A stretch of 64,000 bases of DNA. It comes from Glaciibacter superstes DSM 21135. GTDB taxonomy: Bacteria > Actinomycetota > Actinomycetes > Actinomycetales > Microbacteriaceae. The translations under genes and the position numbers were made by a program. Below the pieces are notes generated by a model that made no database searches, was not told where the DNA came from, and worked only from the letters and a program-made list of their open reading frames with translations. Shown here in pieces: positions 9,401 through 16,490 of the stretch (the stretch's first letter is position 1; every line of letters starts with the position of its first letter). The stretch is from the NCBI RefSeq assembly GCF_000421145.1, contig NZ_ATWH01000003.1, positions 296,867 through 360,866 of the forward strand, in the 5' to 3' direction.

Positions 9401-10455
9401 TGCAGAAGCGACTGGACATGAGTCGCAAGGGCAGCATCGACTGGAGTTTCGGCGAACTGCTCGCGCTCGGTTCCCTCCTGCTGGAGGGCACCCCCGTGCG
9501 CTTTGCCGGCCAGGATGCCCGCCGCGGCACCTTCGTACAGCGCCATGCCGTGCTGCACGACAGGGAGAACGGCCAGGAGTGGCTGCCCTTGGCGAATCTG
9601 AGCGACAACCAGGCCAGGTTCTGGATCTACGACTCGCTGCTCAGCGAGTATGCGGCCATGGGCTTCGAGTACGGTTACTCGGTTGAGCGGGCAGACGCAC
9701 TCGTGCTCTGGGAGGCACAGTTCGGCGACTTCGCCAACGGCGCTCAGACCATCATCGACGAGTTTGTCTCCAGCGCAGAGCAGAAGTGGGGCCAGCGGTC
9801 ATCCGTCGTCCTGCTGCTGCCGCACGGCTATGAGGGCCAGGGACCAGACCACTCATCGGCTCGAATTGAGCGCTACCTGCAGATGTGCGCGGAGAACAAC
9901 ATGACGGTCGCCCGTCCGTCGACTCCCGCTTCATACTTCCACCTGCTGCGCCGCCAGGCGTATCAGCTGCCCCGTCGTCCGCTCATCGTGTTCACACCGA
10001 AGGCGATGCTCAGGCTCCGCGGAGCGACCAGCAGCGTCGCCGATTTCACCAGCGGCAAGTTCGAGCCGGTGATCGACGATGCCAGGATCACCGACAAGGG
10101 CGCGGTCAAGCGCGTGCTGTTCATGGCGGGCAAGCTCTACTACGACCTGCTGAACGAGCTCGAGAAGAACCCGAACCCCGAGATCGCCCTGGTGCGAATG
10201 GAGCAGTACTATCCGCTCCCTGGCGCTGAGCTGAAGGCCATCGCCGACCAGTATCCGAACGCCGAACTGGCCTGGACGCAGGATGAGCCGGAGAACCAGG
10301 GCGCCTGGCCGTTCTTCTACCTCGAGACGAACAAGCTCGGACCGCGCGCGGTGCGACTGTTCTCGCGGGCAGCGTCGGCTTCCCCCGCCGCCGGCTCGGC
10401 GAAGCGTCACGCGGCAGAGCAGGCCGACCTGCTGCGCCGCGCGCTCACTATCTAA
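6499..10455 (+). CDS. kgd: Multifunctional 2-oxoglutarate decarboxylase/dehydrogenase E1-E2o fusion
   Basis: This TCA-cycle enzyme (about 1318 residues from GTG 6499) fuses a 2-oxoglutarate dehydrogenase E1 to an E2 succinyltransferase catalytic domain, the actinobacterial Kgd/OdhA design. The short N-terminal helix FGANEWLVDEMYERYL is the E1 N-terminal segment. A Pro/Ala/Gln-rich linker follows (residues about 55-200), then the E2o domain (PLRGMSKSLATNMATS to TYDHRVIQGAGSGEFL, about 210-445) lacking a lipoyl domain, then the E1 ThDP domain with GMAHRGRLNVL, GDAAMAGQGVV, NNQVGFTT and RRRGHNEGDDPS. In relatives it assembles with E2/E3 and is inhibited by FHA protein GarA/OdhI. The frame stays open to an ATG at 6409, but VSSQLTGSGSDE at 6499 fits homologue N-termini better; no strong ribosome site supports either. 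Confidence 0.93.
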   Translation: MSSQLTGSGSDETMSGEFGANEWLVDEMYERYLTDKNSVDQSWWPVLESYHQTAIAEQSTGQATDAAAPPAPPAQVPTEQAPTEQSPPEQASTEQTSTEQAPTAPASEAAPPTDQPSEPAPAAPAAAPAAPAPEAAAPATPAPAAPATAPIPVIGAQPAARTTSVAAKPSPVPADAPITSPQKVVVDPDVPQSQAVVTPLRGMSKSLATNMATSLTVPTATSVRTIPAKLLIDNRIVLNNHMKRARGGKVSFTHIIGWALVRALKMFPSQNVYYDEVDGKPSVIAPAHVGIGLAIDIPKPDGTRALLVPSIKRADTMTFGEYLAAYEDVVSRARKNKLTADDFSGAIVSLTNPGGIGTVHSVPRLMKGQGCIIGAGALDYPAEFQGASLKTLTALAISKTITLTSTYDHRVIQGAGSGEFLKIVHELLIGEHHFYEDIFAALRIPYDPIHWAPDISVDLASAIDKTARVQELINSFRVRGHLMADIDPLEYVQRSHPDLDISTHGLTFWDLDREFVTGGFGDKRAMLLRDILGVLRDSYCRTTGIEYMHIQDPAQRKWVQEKIEKAYVKPTHDEQMRILAKLNEAEAFETFLQTKYVGQKRFSLEGGESTIALLDAILQGGAEQGLDEVAIGMAHRGRLNVLTNIAGKTYGQIFREFEGTQDPRTVQGSGDVKYHLGTEGTFRAINGAEIPVYLAANPSHLEAVDGVLEGIVRAKQDRKPIGTFSTLPVLIHGDAAMAGQGVVLETLQMSQLRGYRTGGTIHIVVNNQVGFTTPPGEGRTSVYSTDVAKTIQAPIFHVNGDDPEAVVRVAELAFAYRQEFKKDVVIDLICYRRRGHNEGDDPSMTQPLMYNLIEAKRSVRKLYTEALVGRGDITEEEYEGSHRDFQDRLERAFMETHAAQTESMPTMTADAIESAENELGKPDNQRGDDTVRELETTGVSENVVQLIGDAFNNPPAGFTVHNKLQQLLQKRLDMSRKGSIDWSFGELLALGSLLLEGTPVRFAGQDARRGTFVQRHAVLHDRENGQEWLPLANLSDNQARFWIYDSLLSEYAAMGFEYGYSVERADALVLWEAQFGDFANGAQTIIDEFVSSAEQKWGQRSSVVLLLPHGYEGQGPDHSSARIERYLQMCAENNMTVARPSTPASYFHLLRRQAYQLPRRPLIVFTPKAMLRLRGATSSVADFTSGKFEPVIDDARITDKGAVKRVLFMAGKLYYDLLNELEKNPNPEIALVRMEQYYPLPGAELKAIADQYPNAELAWTQDEPENQGAWPFFYLETNKLGPRAVRLFSRAASASPAAGSAKRHAAEQADLLRRALTI

Positions 10456-10484
10456 GAACCAGCAGGTCCCGCCTAGGAACAGCG

Positions 10485-10512
10485 GGTCTCGACCCTTCGA
10501 CGGGCTCAGGGC
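10485..10512. repeat. Palindromic intergenic repeat resembling actinobacterial GGTCTCGAC...GGGCTCAGG element
   Basis: GGTCTCGACCCTTCGACGGG followed by CTCAGG lies just after the kgd stop. The GGTCTCGAC core recurs at 63769, and a CGACGGGCT fragment recurs near 10632. Elements of this style are scattered in intergenic DNA of many actinobacteria. The 225-bp kgd/M23 gap also holds a perfect GGACCTAGGTCC palindrome at 10592-10603. I see no gene in it. Confidence 0.5.
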
Positions 10513-10679
10513 GGCGCACGCTCGATCAACGCATGGCGGGAAGAGCCGCGCAGTGTCGACCCGTTGCATCGAGCGCTTCAGATCACGTAGAGGACCTAGG
10601 TCCCCAATCGGGCCGGATTCAACGCGACCCACTCGACGGGCTGTTAGGTTTTGCGAAACCGAAGAAACGGAGTTACTGC

Positions 10680-11990
10680 GTGACATTCCGCCGCGTGCCC
10701 ATCCTTTTTGTTTCGCTTGCCGTCACAGTCGCTCTTGTTGCGACCGGATGCTCGTCGGACTCCGACACCGTTTCGACCACCACCACCACCGCGTCACCGC
10801 CGGCGGGCTCCGTCGCCGACGTGACGGTGCCGGATGCGTTCACCGCGCTCGCGCTCGACACGATCGGGAATTCGCCGTTGCCGTTCCGTGGAACGGACGG
10901 CAAGTACCACGTCGCCTACGACCTGCAACTCACCAACGCCACCAAGGTGCCGGCGAGCCTGGACAAGATCGATGTGGTCGACGGCACAGATCCGACGAGG
11001 ATCATCGCCAGCTTCTCCGGTACGGCACTGGTTGATCCGACGTGTACCTTCGGCGACTGCAATCGACTGCGCGACCTGCCCGCGGGCTACGTCGACAGCG
11101 CTGAGATCCCGCCTCAGGAGAGTCGGGTCCTGTTCATCGACTTCACCTTGGACTCGCTCGACCAGGCCCCGAAGGCCGTGCTGCACCACCTCTACGGGAC
11201 CGGTGCTGCATCGCCGGCTTTCGGTGCGCCGGGGCCGATCGACTATCTGACAACGCCGGTCGCCTTCTCGACGCAGACCGTGCCGGTCATCTCGCCACCG
11301 GTGCGCGGTGACAACTGGATTGCGCTGAACGGTTGCTGCGAACCGGGTTTCCCGCATCGGAGTTCGGTGATGTCCGTCAACGGCAAGCTGAACAACAGCC
11401 AGCGCTTCGCGATCGACTGGAAGCGCACCAACGACCAGGGCGAGTTCTACTCTGGCGACAAGACCAGCAATGAGAGTTACGTCGACTACGGGACCGACAT
11501 CCTCGCCGTCGCCGACGCCACGGTGGTGTCGATCCTCGACGGCATGGAGGCGAATGCTCCGGGTATCCTACCCGCGAGCGACCCGGCACTGGCAGCAAAA
11601 TTGACTGTCGAGAATGTCGACGGAAATCATGTCGTGCTCGACCTGGGTGGTGGCGTGTACGCAATGTACGCCCACATGATCTCCGGGTCGATCGCTGTCA
11701 AACCCGGCGACAAGGTGACCGAAGGTCAGGTGCTCGGAAGGCTCGGAAACACCGGTAACGCCAATGCTTCACACCTGCATTTCCAGTTGATGGACGGACC
11801 GAGCCTGCTCGAGGCGGATTCGTTGCCGTATGAACTCAAGAGTTTCGACTACGACGGGCAGGTCGCGCCGCAGCAGATCGCTGATGCAGACAATTACCTG
11901 ACGGGCACGTTCCTGCAGGGCAAGCTGTCGAAGCCGGAGTCACGAACCAGCGAATTGCCGCTGAACCTGGCGATTGTGAACTTCCCCTAG
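10680..11990 (+). CDS. M23-family peptidase-like lipoprotein
   Basis: A 436-residue exported lipoprotein. The GTG at 10680 is chosen because a GGAG site lies 7 bases upstream and the product then begins with a classic lipoprotein signal: basic VTFRR, a hydrophobic stretch, and lipobox VATGC near residue 23, followed by a Ser/Thr-rich spacer. The C-terminal LytM/M23 domain (residues about 280-390) includes NHVVLDLGGGVYAMYAHM and ASHLHFQLMDG, whose HLHF gives two of the usual zinc-site histidines. At the first ligand position, where active M23 enzymes have H-x-G-x-D, this protein reads QRFAIDW, so a ligand His is missing. It may be a degenerate, non-hydrolytic cell-wall binder or a variant subgroup. 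It stands alone, convergent with the SDR gene. Confidence 0.82.
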   Translation: MTFRRVPILFVSLAVTVALVATGCSSDSDTVSTTTTTASPPAGSVADVTVPDAFTALALDTIGNSPLPFRGTDGKYHVAYDLQLTNATKVPASLDKIDVVDGTDPTRIIASFSGTALVDPTCTFGDCNRLRDLPAGYVDSAEIPPQESRVLFIDFTLDSLDQAPKAVLHHLYGTGAASPAFGAPGPIDYLTTPVAFSTQTVPVISPPVRGDNWIALNGCCEPGFPHRSSVMSVNGKLNNSQRFAIDWKRTNDQGEFYSGDKTSNESYVDYGTDILAVADATVVSILDGMEANAPGILPASDPALAAKLTVENVDGNHVVLDLGGGVYAMYAHMISGSIAVKPGDKVTEGQVLGRLGNTGNANASHLHFQLMDGPSLLEADSLPYELKSFDYDGQVAPQQIADADNYLTGTFLQGKLSKPESRTSELPLNLAIVNFP

Positions 11991-12015
11991 CCATGGTCGA
12001 TCTTCCGGCTCAGAG

Positions 12016-12032
12016 GGTGGCGCCCCGCCACC
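12016..12032. terminator. Possible bidirectional terminator stem-loop
   Basis: GGTGGCG (12016-12022) pairs perfectly with CGCCACC (12026-12032) across a CCC loop, between the convergent M23 and SDR genes. There is no T-rich run after it, so it is only a weak candidate. Confidence 0.35.
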
Positions 12033-12091
12033 GGAACGGTTCAGGTCGGCAGCGGCACAGACGGCCCTGGTGAGCCGGTTCTAAGTGAGTC

Positions 12092-12883
12092 TCAGATCAT
12101 TGCTGTCAGGACGCCGCCGTCAGCGCGGAGCGCGGCGCCGTTCGTCGCGGATGAAAGCGGACTTGCCAGGTAGAGCGCCAAGTTGGCGATTTCACCGGGT
12201 TCGATGAACCGCTGCAATAGGGATGTCACGTTTCCGGCGACGATGGCAGCTTTCAGCTCGTCCGTCGACATCATCTGGGCCTGCGAAATCTGTCCGACGC
12301 TGTCGGCGACCCCGTCGGAGTAGGTCGGACCGCCGAGGATCGTGTTCACCGTCACCGCGGTACCACGCGTGAGCTTTGCCAGGCCGTTGCTGAGGGCGAG
12401 CATCGCCGCCTTCGTGACGCCGTAGTGCACCATGTCTACAGGGACGTTCACGCCGGACTCGCTGCCGATGAAGATGATGCGGCCCCATTTTTTGGCCAGC
12501 ATGTTGTTCAATGCGTACCGTGAAAGTCGCACGCCGCTCATGACGTTGACATCAAAGTAACGCTGCCAGTCGTCGTCGGAAATGTCTCCGAATGGTGTGA
12601 GCTCGAACAGCCCGACGTTGTTCACCAGGATGTCGAGTTCCCCCAGGGATTCCACCAGTTGCTCTACCTGTTCAGGGTCTTCGAAGTCTGCAACGATTCC
12701 CGAGACGACCGCACCCGCAACCTGAACCGTCAGTTCCTGTACCGCGTTCTGGACCTTGTCCTCGCTTCGTCCGTTGATGACAACCGATACTCCTTCGCCA
12801 AGAAGGGCCCTCGCGATCGCGTATCCGATTCCTTGTGTCGAACCGCTCACGAATGCCTTCTTGCCCGCCAACTTCAGATCCAT
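12092..12883 (-). CDS. SDR-family oxidoreductase
   Basis: A 263-residue classical short-chain dehydrogenase/reductase, cytosolic, NAD(P)H-dependent. The start at ATG 12883 is set by an AGGAAAGG ribosome site a few bases upstream; the frame stays open further but that extension would run through the operator. The Rossmann motif is GSTQGIGYAIA (TGxxxGIG type with Ser in place of Thr), the NNVG motif follows at about residue 85, and the active-site residues appear as a Ser in FIGSESG and Y-x-x-x-K in HYGVTKAA. Family members act on many alcohols and ketones, so the substrate is unknown. It is divergent from a MarR regulator 106 bp away, and the repeated CAGTCAAGTCA operator between them implies that this gene is the regulator's target. 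Confidence 0.87.
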   Translation of the reverse strand: MDLKLAGKKAFVSGSTQGIGYAIARALLGEGVSVVINGRSEDKVQNAVQELTVQVAGAVVSGIVADFEDPEQVEQLVESLGELDILVNNVGLFELTPFGDISDDDWQRYFDVNVMSGVRLSRYALNNMLAKKWGRIIFIGSESGVNVPVDMVHYGVTKAAMLALSNGLAKLTRGTAVTVNTILGGPTYSDGVADSVGQISQAQMMSTDELKAAIVAGNVTSLLQRFIEPGEIANLALYLASPLSSATNGAALRADGGVLTAMI

Positions 12884-12896
12884 GGTTCCTTTCCTC

Positions 12897-12948
12897 ACTT
12901 GCTCAGTCAAGTCAAATACTACCATCTTGACTTACCCAGTCAAGTCAG
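12897..12948. promoter_or_regulatory. Repeated operator between SDR and MarR genes
   Basis: CAGTCAAGTCA occurs at 12904-12914 and again at 12937-12947, exactly 33 bp apart (three helical turns). Around the second copy CTTGACT (12926-12932) and AGTCAAG (12938-12944) form a perfect 7-bp inverted repeat with a 5-bp spacer. The first copy is flanked by ACTTG/CAAGT. MarR dimers bind such palindromes, so the adjacent MarR protein is the likely ligand. The first copy abuts the SDR ribosome site. Confidence 0.7.
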
Positions 12949-12988
12949 ACAGGCAGCAACGGGCTCCCACTTCGCGTAGTCTGCTGGC

Positions 12989-13513
12989 ATGTCGGATCAC
13001 AGCATTCCCGCAACTCTCAGCGATGAAGACCTTGAAACTTGGGCCTCTCTGGCGACCGTCCTGGAGTGGTTACCTGCCGCACTCGATGGCCAGTTGCTCC
13101 GTGACTCCGAGGTGACGCACTTCGAGTACGGGATCTTGTTCGCGCTCGCCAATGCTCCCGATTTCACGCTCCGCATGAGCGTTCTTGCCGGCTATTCGAA
13201 CAGCTCGCTGTCCAGACTGTCCCGCGCTGCAACGCGTCTACAAACGCGAGGATGGATGCGACGCGCGCCCGATCCCGCAAACGGCCGGTACACCCTGGCC
13301 ATTCTCACCGAACAGGGGCGAGAGAAGTTCGACCAAGCCACCCCTGGGCATGTGCACACCGTCAATCGCCTGGTTCTCGAGCCCCTGACGTCGTCACAGA
13401 CTCGGCAACTCCGTGAAATCAGCCGTCGAATACTGCGCGCGATCCGGGATGAAGAGGGCTGGCAACCACCTTCGCGCCCAGACCTTCCAGAGCGTCCAGA
13501 GCACCCGGGATAA
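12989..13513 (+). CDS. MarR-family transcriptional regulator
   Basis: A 174-residue winged-helix regulator. The region of residues about 45-125 carries the MarR fold: FEYGILFALANAPDFTLRMS then the recognition helix NSSLSRLSRAATRLQTRGWM, followed by the wing RAPDPANGRYTLAILTEQG with its D-x-x-x-G-R turn. The C-terminal helices would form the dimer interface. Family members usually repress a divergent gene and release DNA on binding a phenolic or oxidant ligand. The divergent SDR and the twin operator between them fit that pattern, and the regulator likely controls itself too because the second operator copy lies 41 bases before its ATG. The tail is Pro/Glu-rich and variable. Ligand unknown. 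Confidence 0.88.
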   Translation: MSDHSIPATLSDEDLETWASLATVLEWLPAALDGQLLRDSEVTHFEYGILFALANAPDFTLRMSVLAGYSNSSLSRLSRAATRLQTRGWMRRAPDPANGRYTLAILTEQGREKFDQATPGHVHTVNRLVLEPLTSSQTRQLREISRRILRAIRDEEGWQPPSRPDLPERPEHPG

Positions 13514-13587
13514 ACACGCGCACGAAGCCCGACCCCGGCTACCCGGGATCCCATCCGAGCCAGACGACGTGCTCGACGGGTCCTCAC

Positions 13588-15000
13588 TCAGCGAGAAGAC
13601 GAGATGAGTGGCGGGCGCCCGAAAGGCACCGCGTTCTCGTACGCGGCGGCAGCCCGCAGCACCAGCGCATCAGAGTGGCGAGGCCCGACCAGCTGAAGGC
13701 CGATCGGCAGGCCGTCGGCTGTGAGCCCGCACGGCACACTGATGGCCGGCTGCTGCGTCAGGTTGAACGGGTAGGTGAACGGCGTCCACTCCGTCCAACG
13801 GGTCATCCCGCTCCCCGTCGGCACCTCCTGGCCGACGTCGAATGCGCCGATCGGCAGCGTCGGCGTGGCGAGCAGATCGTACTTCTCGTGGAACGCCCCC
13901 ATCTTCAGTCCAAGGTCAGCACGCACCTGGTTGGCGGCGAGGTAGTCCATCGCGCTCGTGCCCCTGCCGATGGTGGCGACCTCGAGCAGTGCGGGATCCA
14001 GCTCGTTCCACCTGGCCCTGTCGTAACTCTCGATGACCTTGCCAGCTCCGGCGAACCACAGCACGTGGTAGGCCTCGCGCGGGTCGTCGAACCCCGGATC
14101 GACCTCCTCCACGATCGCGCCGAGGCTGGCCAAGACATGCACCGCTGCGTCGACGGATGCCGCAACGTCCGGGTCGACGGCCGCATACCCGAGGTCGCGG
14201 CTGTAGGCGATCCGAAGGCCCGCGATGGAATCGTGCAGCCCGCTTGTGAACGACTGCGACGGCGGCTTCATGGCAGACCAGTCCCGAGAATCGAACTCTG
14301 TCAAAACATCCATCATCAGCGCGGCATCCTCGACGGTCCGCGTCATGGGGCCGGCGTGGGAGAGGGTGCCGAACGGGCTCGTCGGATAGATCGGAATCGC
14401 CCCGTAGGTGGGCTTCAAGCCCACGATTCCACTGAATGCGGCGGGTATCCGAACAGAGCCGCCGCCATCCGTTCCCACCGACAACGCGCCCATGCCGAGT
14501 GCGACAGCGCTGGCCGATCCGCCACTGGATCCGCCGCTGGTCTTCGTCTCGTTCCATGCATTTCCGGTGTTGCCCGTCAGCGGGTTGTCCGTGACGCCCT
14601 TCCAGCCGAACTCCGGGCTGGTGGTTTTGCCGATCAGCACGGCCCCTGCCTCGCGGAGTCTCGCGACCGACGGGGCGTCTTCATCCCACGCCTGGTCAGC
14701 ATCTGTCAGCCGCGAACCGCGGAGCGTCGGCCAGCCGCGGGTGAGCAGCAAGTCCTTGATGCTGGTCGGCACGCCGTCGAGCACGCCGATCGGCGAGCCG
14801 CTCTGCCAGCGATCCTCCGACTTTCGCGCCTCGGCCAGTGCCAGCTCCTCGTCGACCAGGCAGAAGGCGTTGACCGCGTCATCAAGGCGGGCAATTCGCT
14901 CCAGGGCCGCCTTCGTCGCCTCCACCGGAGAAACGGTCTTCGCGCGAAAAGCGTCGAGCAGGGCGGTGGCGGACAGGTCAGCGAGATCATCCATTTCCAC
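13588..15000 (-). CDS. Amidase (amidase-signature family, GatA-like)
   Basis: A 470-residue amidase-signature hydrolase. The catalytic triad is visible: Lys in TSIKDLLL (near residue 81), the cis-Ser in the GGSSGGSASAVALGMG glycine/serine block (near 155-160), and the nucleophile Ser in GTDGGGSVRIPA (near 180). GIVGLKPTYG follows, as in typical members. The family hydrolyses amides, from indoleacetamide and nylon oligomers to Glu-tRNA amides, and there are no gatB/gatC genes nearby, so a catabolic role is more likely than tRNA amidation. The GTG at 15000 has an AGGA site about 9 bases upstream; an in-frame ATG at 14994 is the alternative. It is divergent from the aminotransferase operon, with two copies of the ATTGTTGACAAT operator in between, and so belongs to the catabolic regulon. 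Confidence 0.85.
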   Translation of the reverse strand: MEMDDLADLSATALLDAFRAKTVSPVEATKAALERIARLDDAVNAFCLVDEELALAEARKSEDRWQSGSPIGVLDGVPTSIKDLLLTRGWPTLRGSRLTDADQAWDEDAPSVARLREAGAVLIGKTTSPEFGWKGVTDNPLTGNTGNAWNETKTSGGSSGGSASAVALGMGALSVGTDGGGSVRIPAAFSGIVGLKPTYGAIPIYPTSPFGTLSHAGPMTRTVEDAALMMDVLTEFDSRDWSAMKPPSQSFTSGLHDSIAGLRIAYSRDLGYAAVDPDVAASVDAAVHVLASLGAIVEEVDPGFDDPREAYHVLWFAGAGKVIESYDRARWNELDPALLEVATIGRGTSAMDYLAANQVRADLGLKMGAFHEKYDLLATPTLPIGAFDVGQEVPTGSGMTRWTEWTPFTYPFNLTQQPAISVPCGLTADGLPIGLQLVGPRHSDALVLRAAAAYENAVPFGRPPLISSSR

Positions 15001-15022
15001 AGTGTGGGGTCCTGCGGCTCAG

Positions 15023-15034
15023 ATTGTCAACAAT
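15023..15034 (-). promoter_or_regulatory. Regulon operator copy 1 (ATTGTTGACAAT on minus strand)
   Basis: The plus strand reads ATTGTCAACAAT, 23 bases upstream of the amidase start. With flanking CAG it forms, together with copy 2 at 15074, a perfect 15-bp inverted repeat (15020-15034 and 15074-15088). The TTGT-N2-ACAA core is the shape bound by FCD-type GntR repressors. Confidence 0.8.
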
Positions 15035-15039
15035 GTGCA

Positions 15040-15068
15040 TTGCTTGCTCAGCCTTCACCACATAGAAT
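15040..15068 (+). promoter_or_regulatory. Predicted sigma-70 promoter of the aminotransferase operon
   Basis: TTGCTT (15040-15045), a 17-bp spacer and TAGAAT (15063-15068) match -35/-10 consensus well. The expected start near 15075 falls inside operator copy 2, which would let a repressor block initiation. The first coding start is at 15142. Confidence 0.6.
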
Positions 15069-15073
15069 GTCTT

Positions 15074-15085
15074 ATTGTTGACAAT
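15074..15085 (+). promoter_or_regulatory. Regulon operator copy 2 (ATTGTTGACAAT)
   Basis: Exact 12-bp match, positioned at the predicted transcription start of the aminotransferase operon and 57 bases before its ATG. The 15-bp form including CTG is the mirror image of copy 1. Confidence 0.82.
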
Positions 15086-15141
15086 CTGCAACTCGTTTGG
15101 CTTCCACTCGCATTGCTCCGATACGCATTGAGGACACTGTA

Positions 15142-16425
15142 ATGACACTGCTCAGCCCGACCGTGAAGTCCGCCTCCTTGAGCCCGCTCCTGAAGCAGGC
15201 AACGCCCGTCGTTGTTGACCGTGCGCTCGGCAGCTGGATCTACGGCACAGATGGCGAGAAGTACCTCGACTTCACCACCGGCATTGGAGTGACCAGCACC
15301 GGCCACTGCCACCCCAGGGTGGTCGAGGCGGCCAGGGAGCAGACCGGCGTCATCATCCACGCCCAGTACACGACCGTCATGCATAAGCCGCTGATCGCGC
15401 TCACCGAGAAGCTCGGCGAGGTACTCCCAGACGGGCTCGACAGCATCTTCTACGCCAATTCAGGGTCGGAAGCGGTTGAGGCTTCCATCCGTCTGGCCAG
15501 AATGGCGACCGGTCGACCGAACATCATCGCCTTCCACGGCGGCTTCCACGGGCGCACCGTCGCCGCCGCATCGCTCACCACCGCCGGCACAAAATTCCGC
15601 TCCGGCTTCAGCCCGATCATGGGCGGGGTGCACATCGCTCCGTTCCCGTACGCATTCCGCTACGGATGGGACCTGGATACCGCCATCGACTTCGCCCTGA
15701 AAGAACTCGACTACCTGCTCCAGACCGTTTCGTCACCCGCTGACACCGCCGGCTTCATCATCGAACCCGTGCTCGGCGACGGCGGCTACCTGCCGACTCC
15801 CCCGCGCTTCCTCGAGGGCATCCGCGAGCGCGCAGACGAGCACGGAATCATCCTCATCCTCGATGAGGTGCAGGCCGGCGTCGGACGCACCGGAAAATTC
15901 TGGGGCCACCAGCACAGTTCGATCACACCGGATGTCATCATCACCGCCAAGGGGCTGGCGAGCGGATTCCCGATCTCGGCCATCGCAGCATCCACCGAAC
16001 TGATGACCAAGGCCTGGCCAGGGTCGCAGGGCGGAACCTACGGAGGCAACGCCGTGGCCGCTGCGGCTGCCGTCGCCACCCTCGACGTCGTGCGTGACGA
16101 AGGACTGGTCGAGAACGCGCGAGTGCGCGGCGATCAGCTGCAGCGTGGGCTCATCGAGCTGGCGGGTGACAAGCCGCTGCTCGGCGATGTGCGCGGGCTG
16201 GGGCTCATGCAGGCGATCGAGTTCGTGACGGATGCCGGCGAGCCGAACGCCACCCTCGCTGCCGCGGTGCAGCAGGCCGCCATCTCCCAGAACCTGCTCC
16301 TGCTCACCTGCGGCGCAGCGGGCAACGTCGTGCGCGTTATTCCGGCTCTCAACGTCACCGGCGCCGAGATCGAGACCGGTCTCGAACGCTTCGCCGCCGC
16401 CGTGAACGACGCCCTGCACGCCTGA
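15142..16425 (+). CDS. Class III PLP-dependent aminotransferase (GABA/diaminobutyrate aminotransferase-like)
   Basis: A 427-residue fold-type I aminotransferase of class III, which moves terminal amino groups of omega-amino acids or diamines to 2-oxoglutarate or pyruvate. ATG 15142 has a GAGG site 8 bases upstream. Visible residues: SGSEAVEASIRLAR with Ser/Gly phosphate contacts at 107-110, FHGGFHGRT at 131-139, DEVQAGVGRTG with PLP-ring Asp241, and Schiff-base Lys270 in ITAKGLASG. GABA transaminase, ornithine transaminase and the ectoine-pathway 2,4-diaminobutyrate transaminase DoeD are all in this class. The adjacent aldehyde dehydrogenase would oxidise the semialdehyde product. It opens the long plus-strand run of catabolic genes and is preceded by a promoter and operator copy 2. 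Exact substrate not determinable. Confidence 0.85.
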   Translation: MTLLSPTVKSASLSPLLKQATPVVVDRALGSWIYGTDGEKYLDFTTGIGVTSTGHCHPRVVEAAREQTGVIIHAQYTTVMHKPLIALTEKLGEVLPDGLDSIFYANSGSEAVEASIRLARMATGRPNIIAFHGGFHGRTVAAASLTTAGTKFRSGFSPIMGGVHIAPFPYAFRYGWDLDTAIDFALKELDYLLQTVSSPADTAGFIIEPVLGDGGYLPTPPRFLEGIRERADEHGIILILDEVQAGVGRTGKFWGHQHSSITPDVIITAKGLASGFPISAIAASTELMTKAWPGSQGGTYGGNAVAAAAAVATLDVVRDEGLVENARVRGDQLQRGLIELAGDKPLLGDVRGLGLMQAIEFVTDAGEPNATLAAAVQQAAISQNLLLLTCGAAGNVVRVIPALNVTGAEIETGLERFAAAVNDALHA

Positions 16426-16490
16426 CCGGGCTCGCAGAAGACCTTGCAGGACGCCCCGCTCGAAAGACCAGTCAGGAGTGCCGGTAGATC

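Noticed and set aside
8503..9558. 351-residue minus-strand frame within kgd
   Set aside because: Shadow of the kgd E1 domain, which is conserved in the plus frame.
13588..15000. GatA subunit of the Glu-tRNA amidotransferase
   Set aside because: No gatB or gatC nearby, and it shares the catabolic operator.
13675..15081. 468-residue plus-strand frame
   Set aside because: Antisense to the amidase, which carries the full Ser-Ser-Lys signature.
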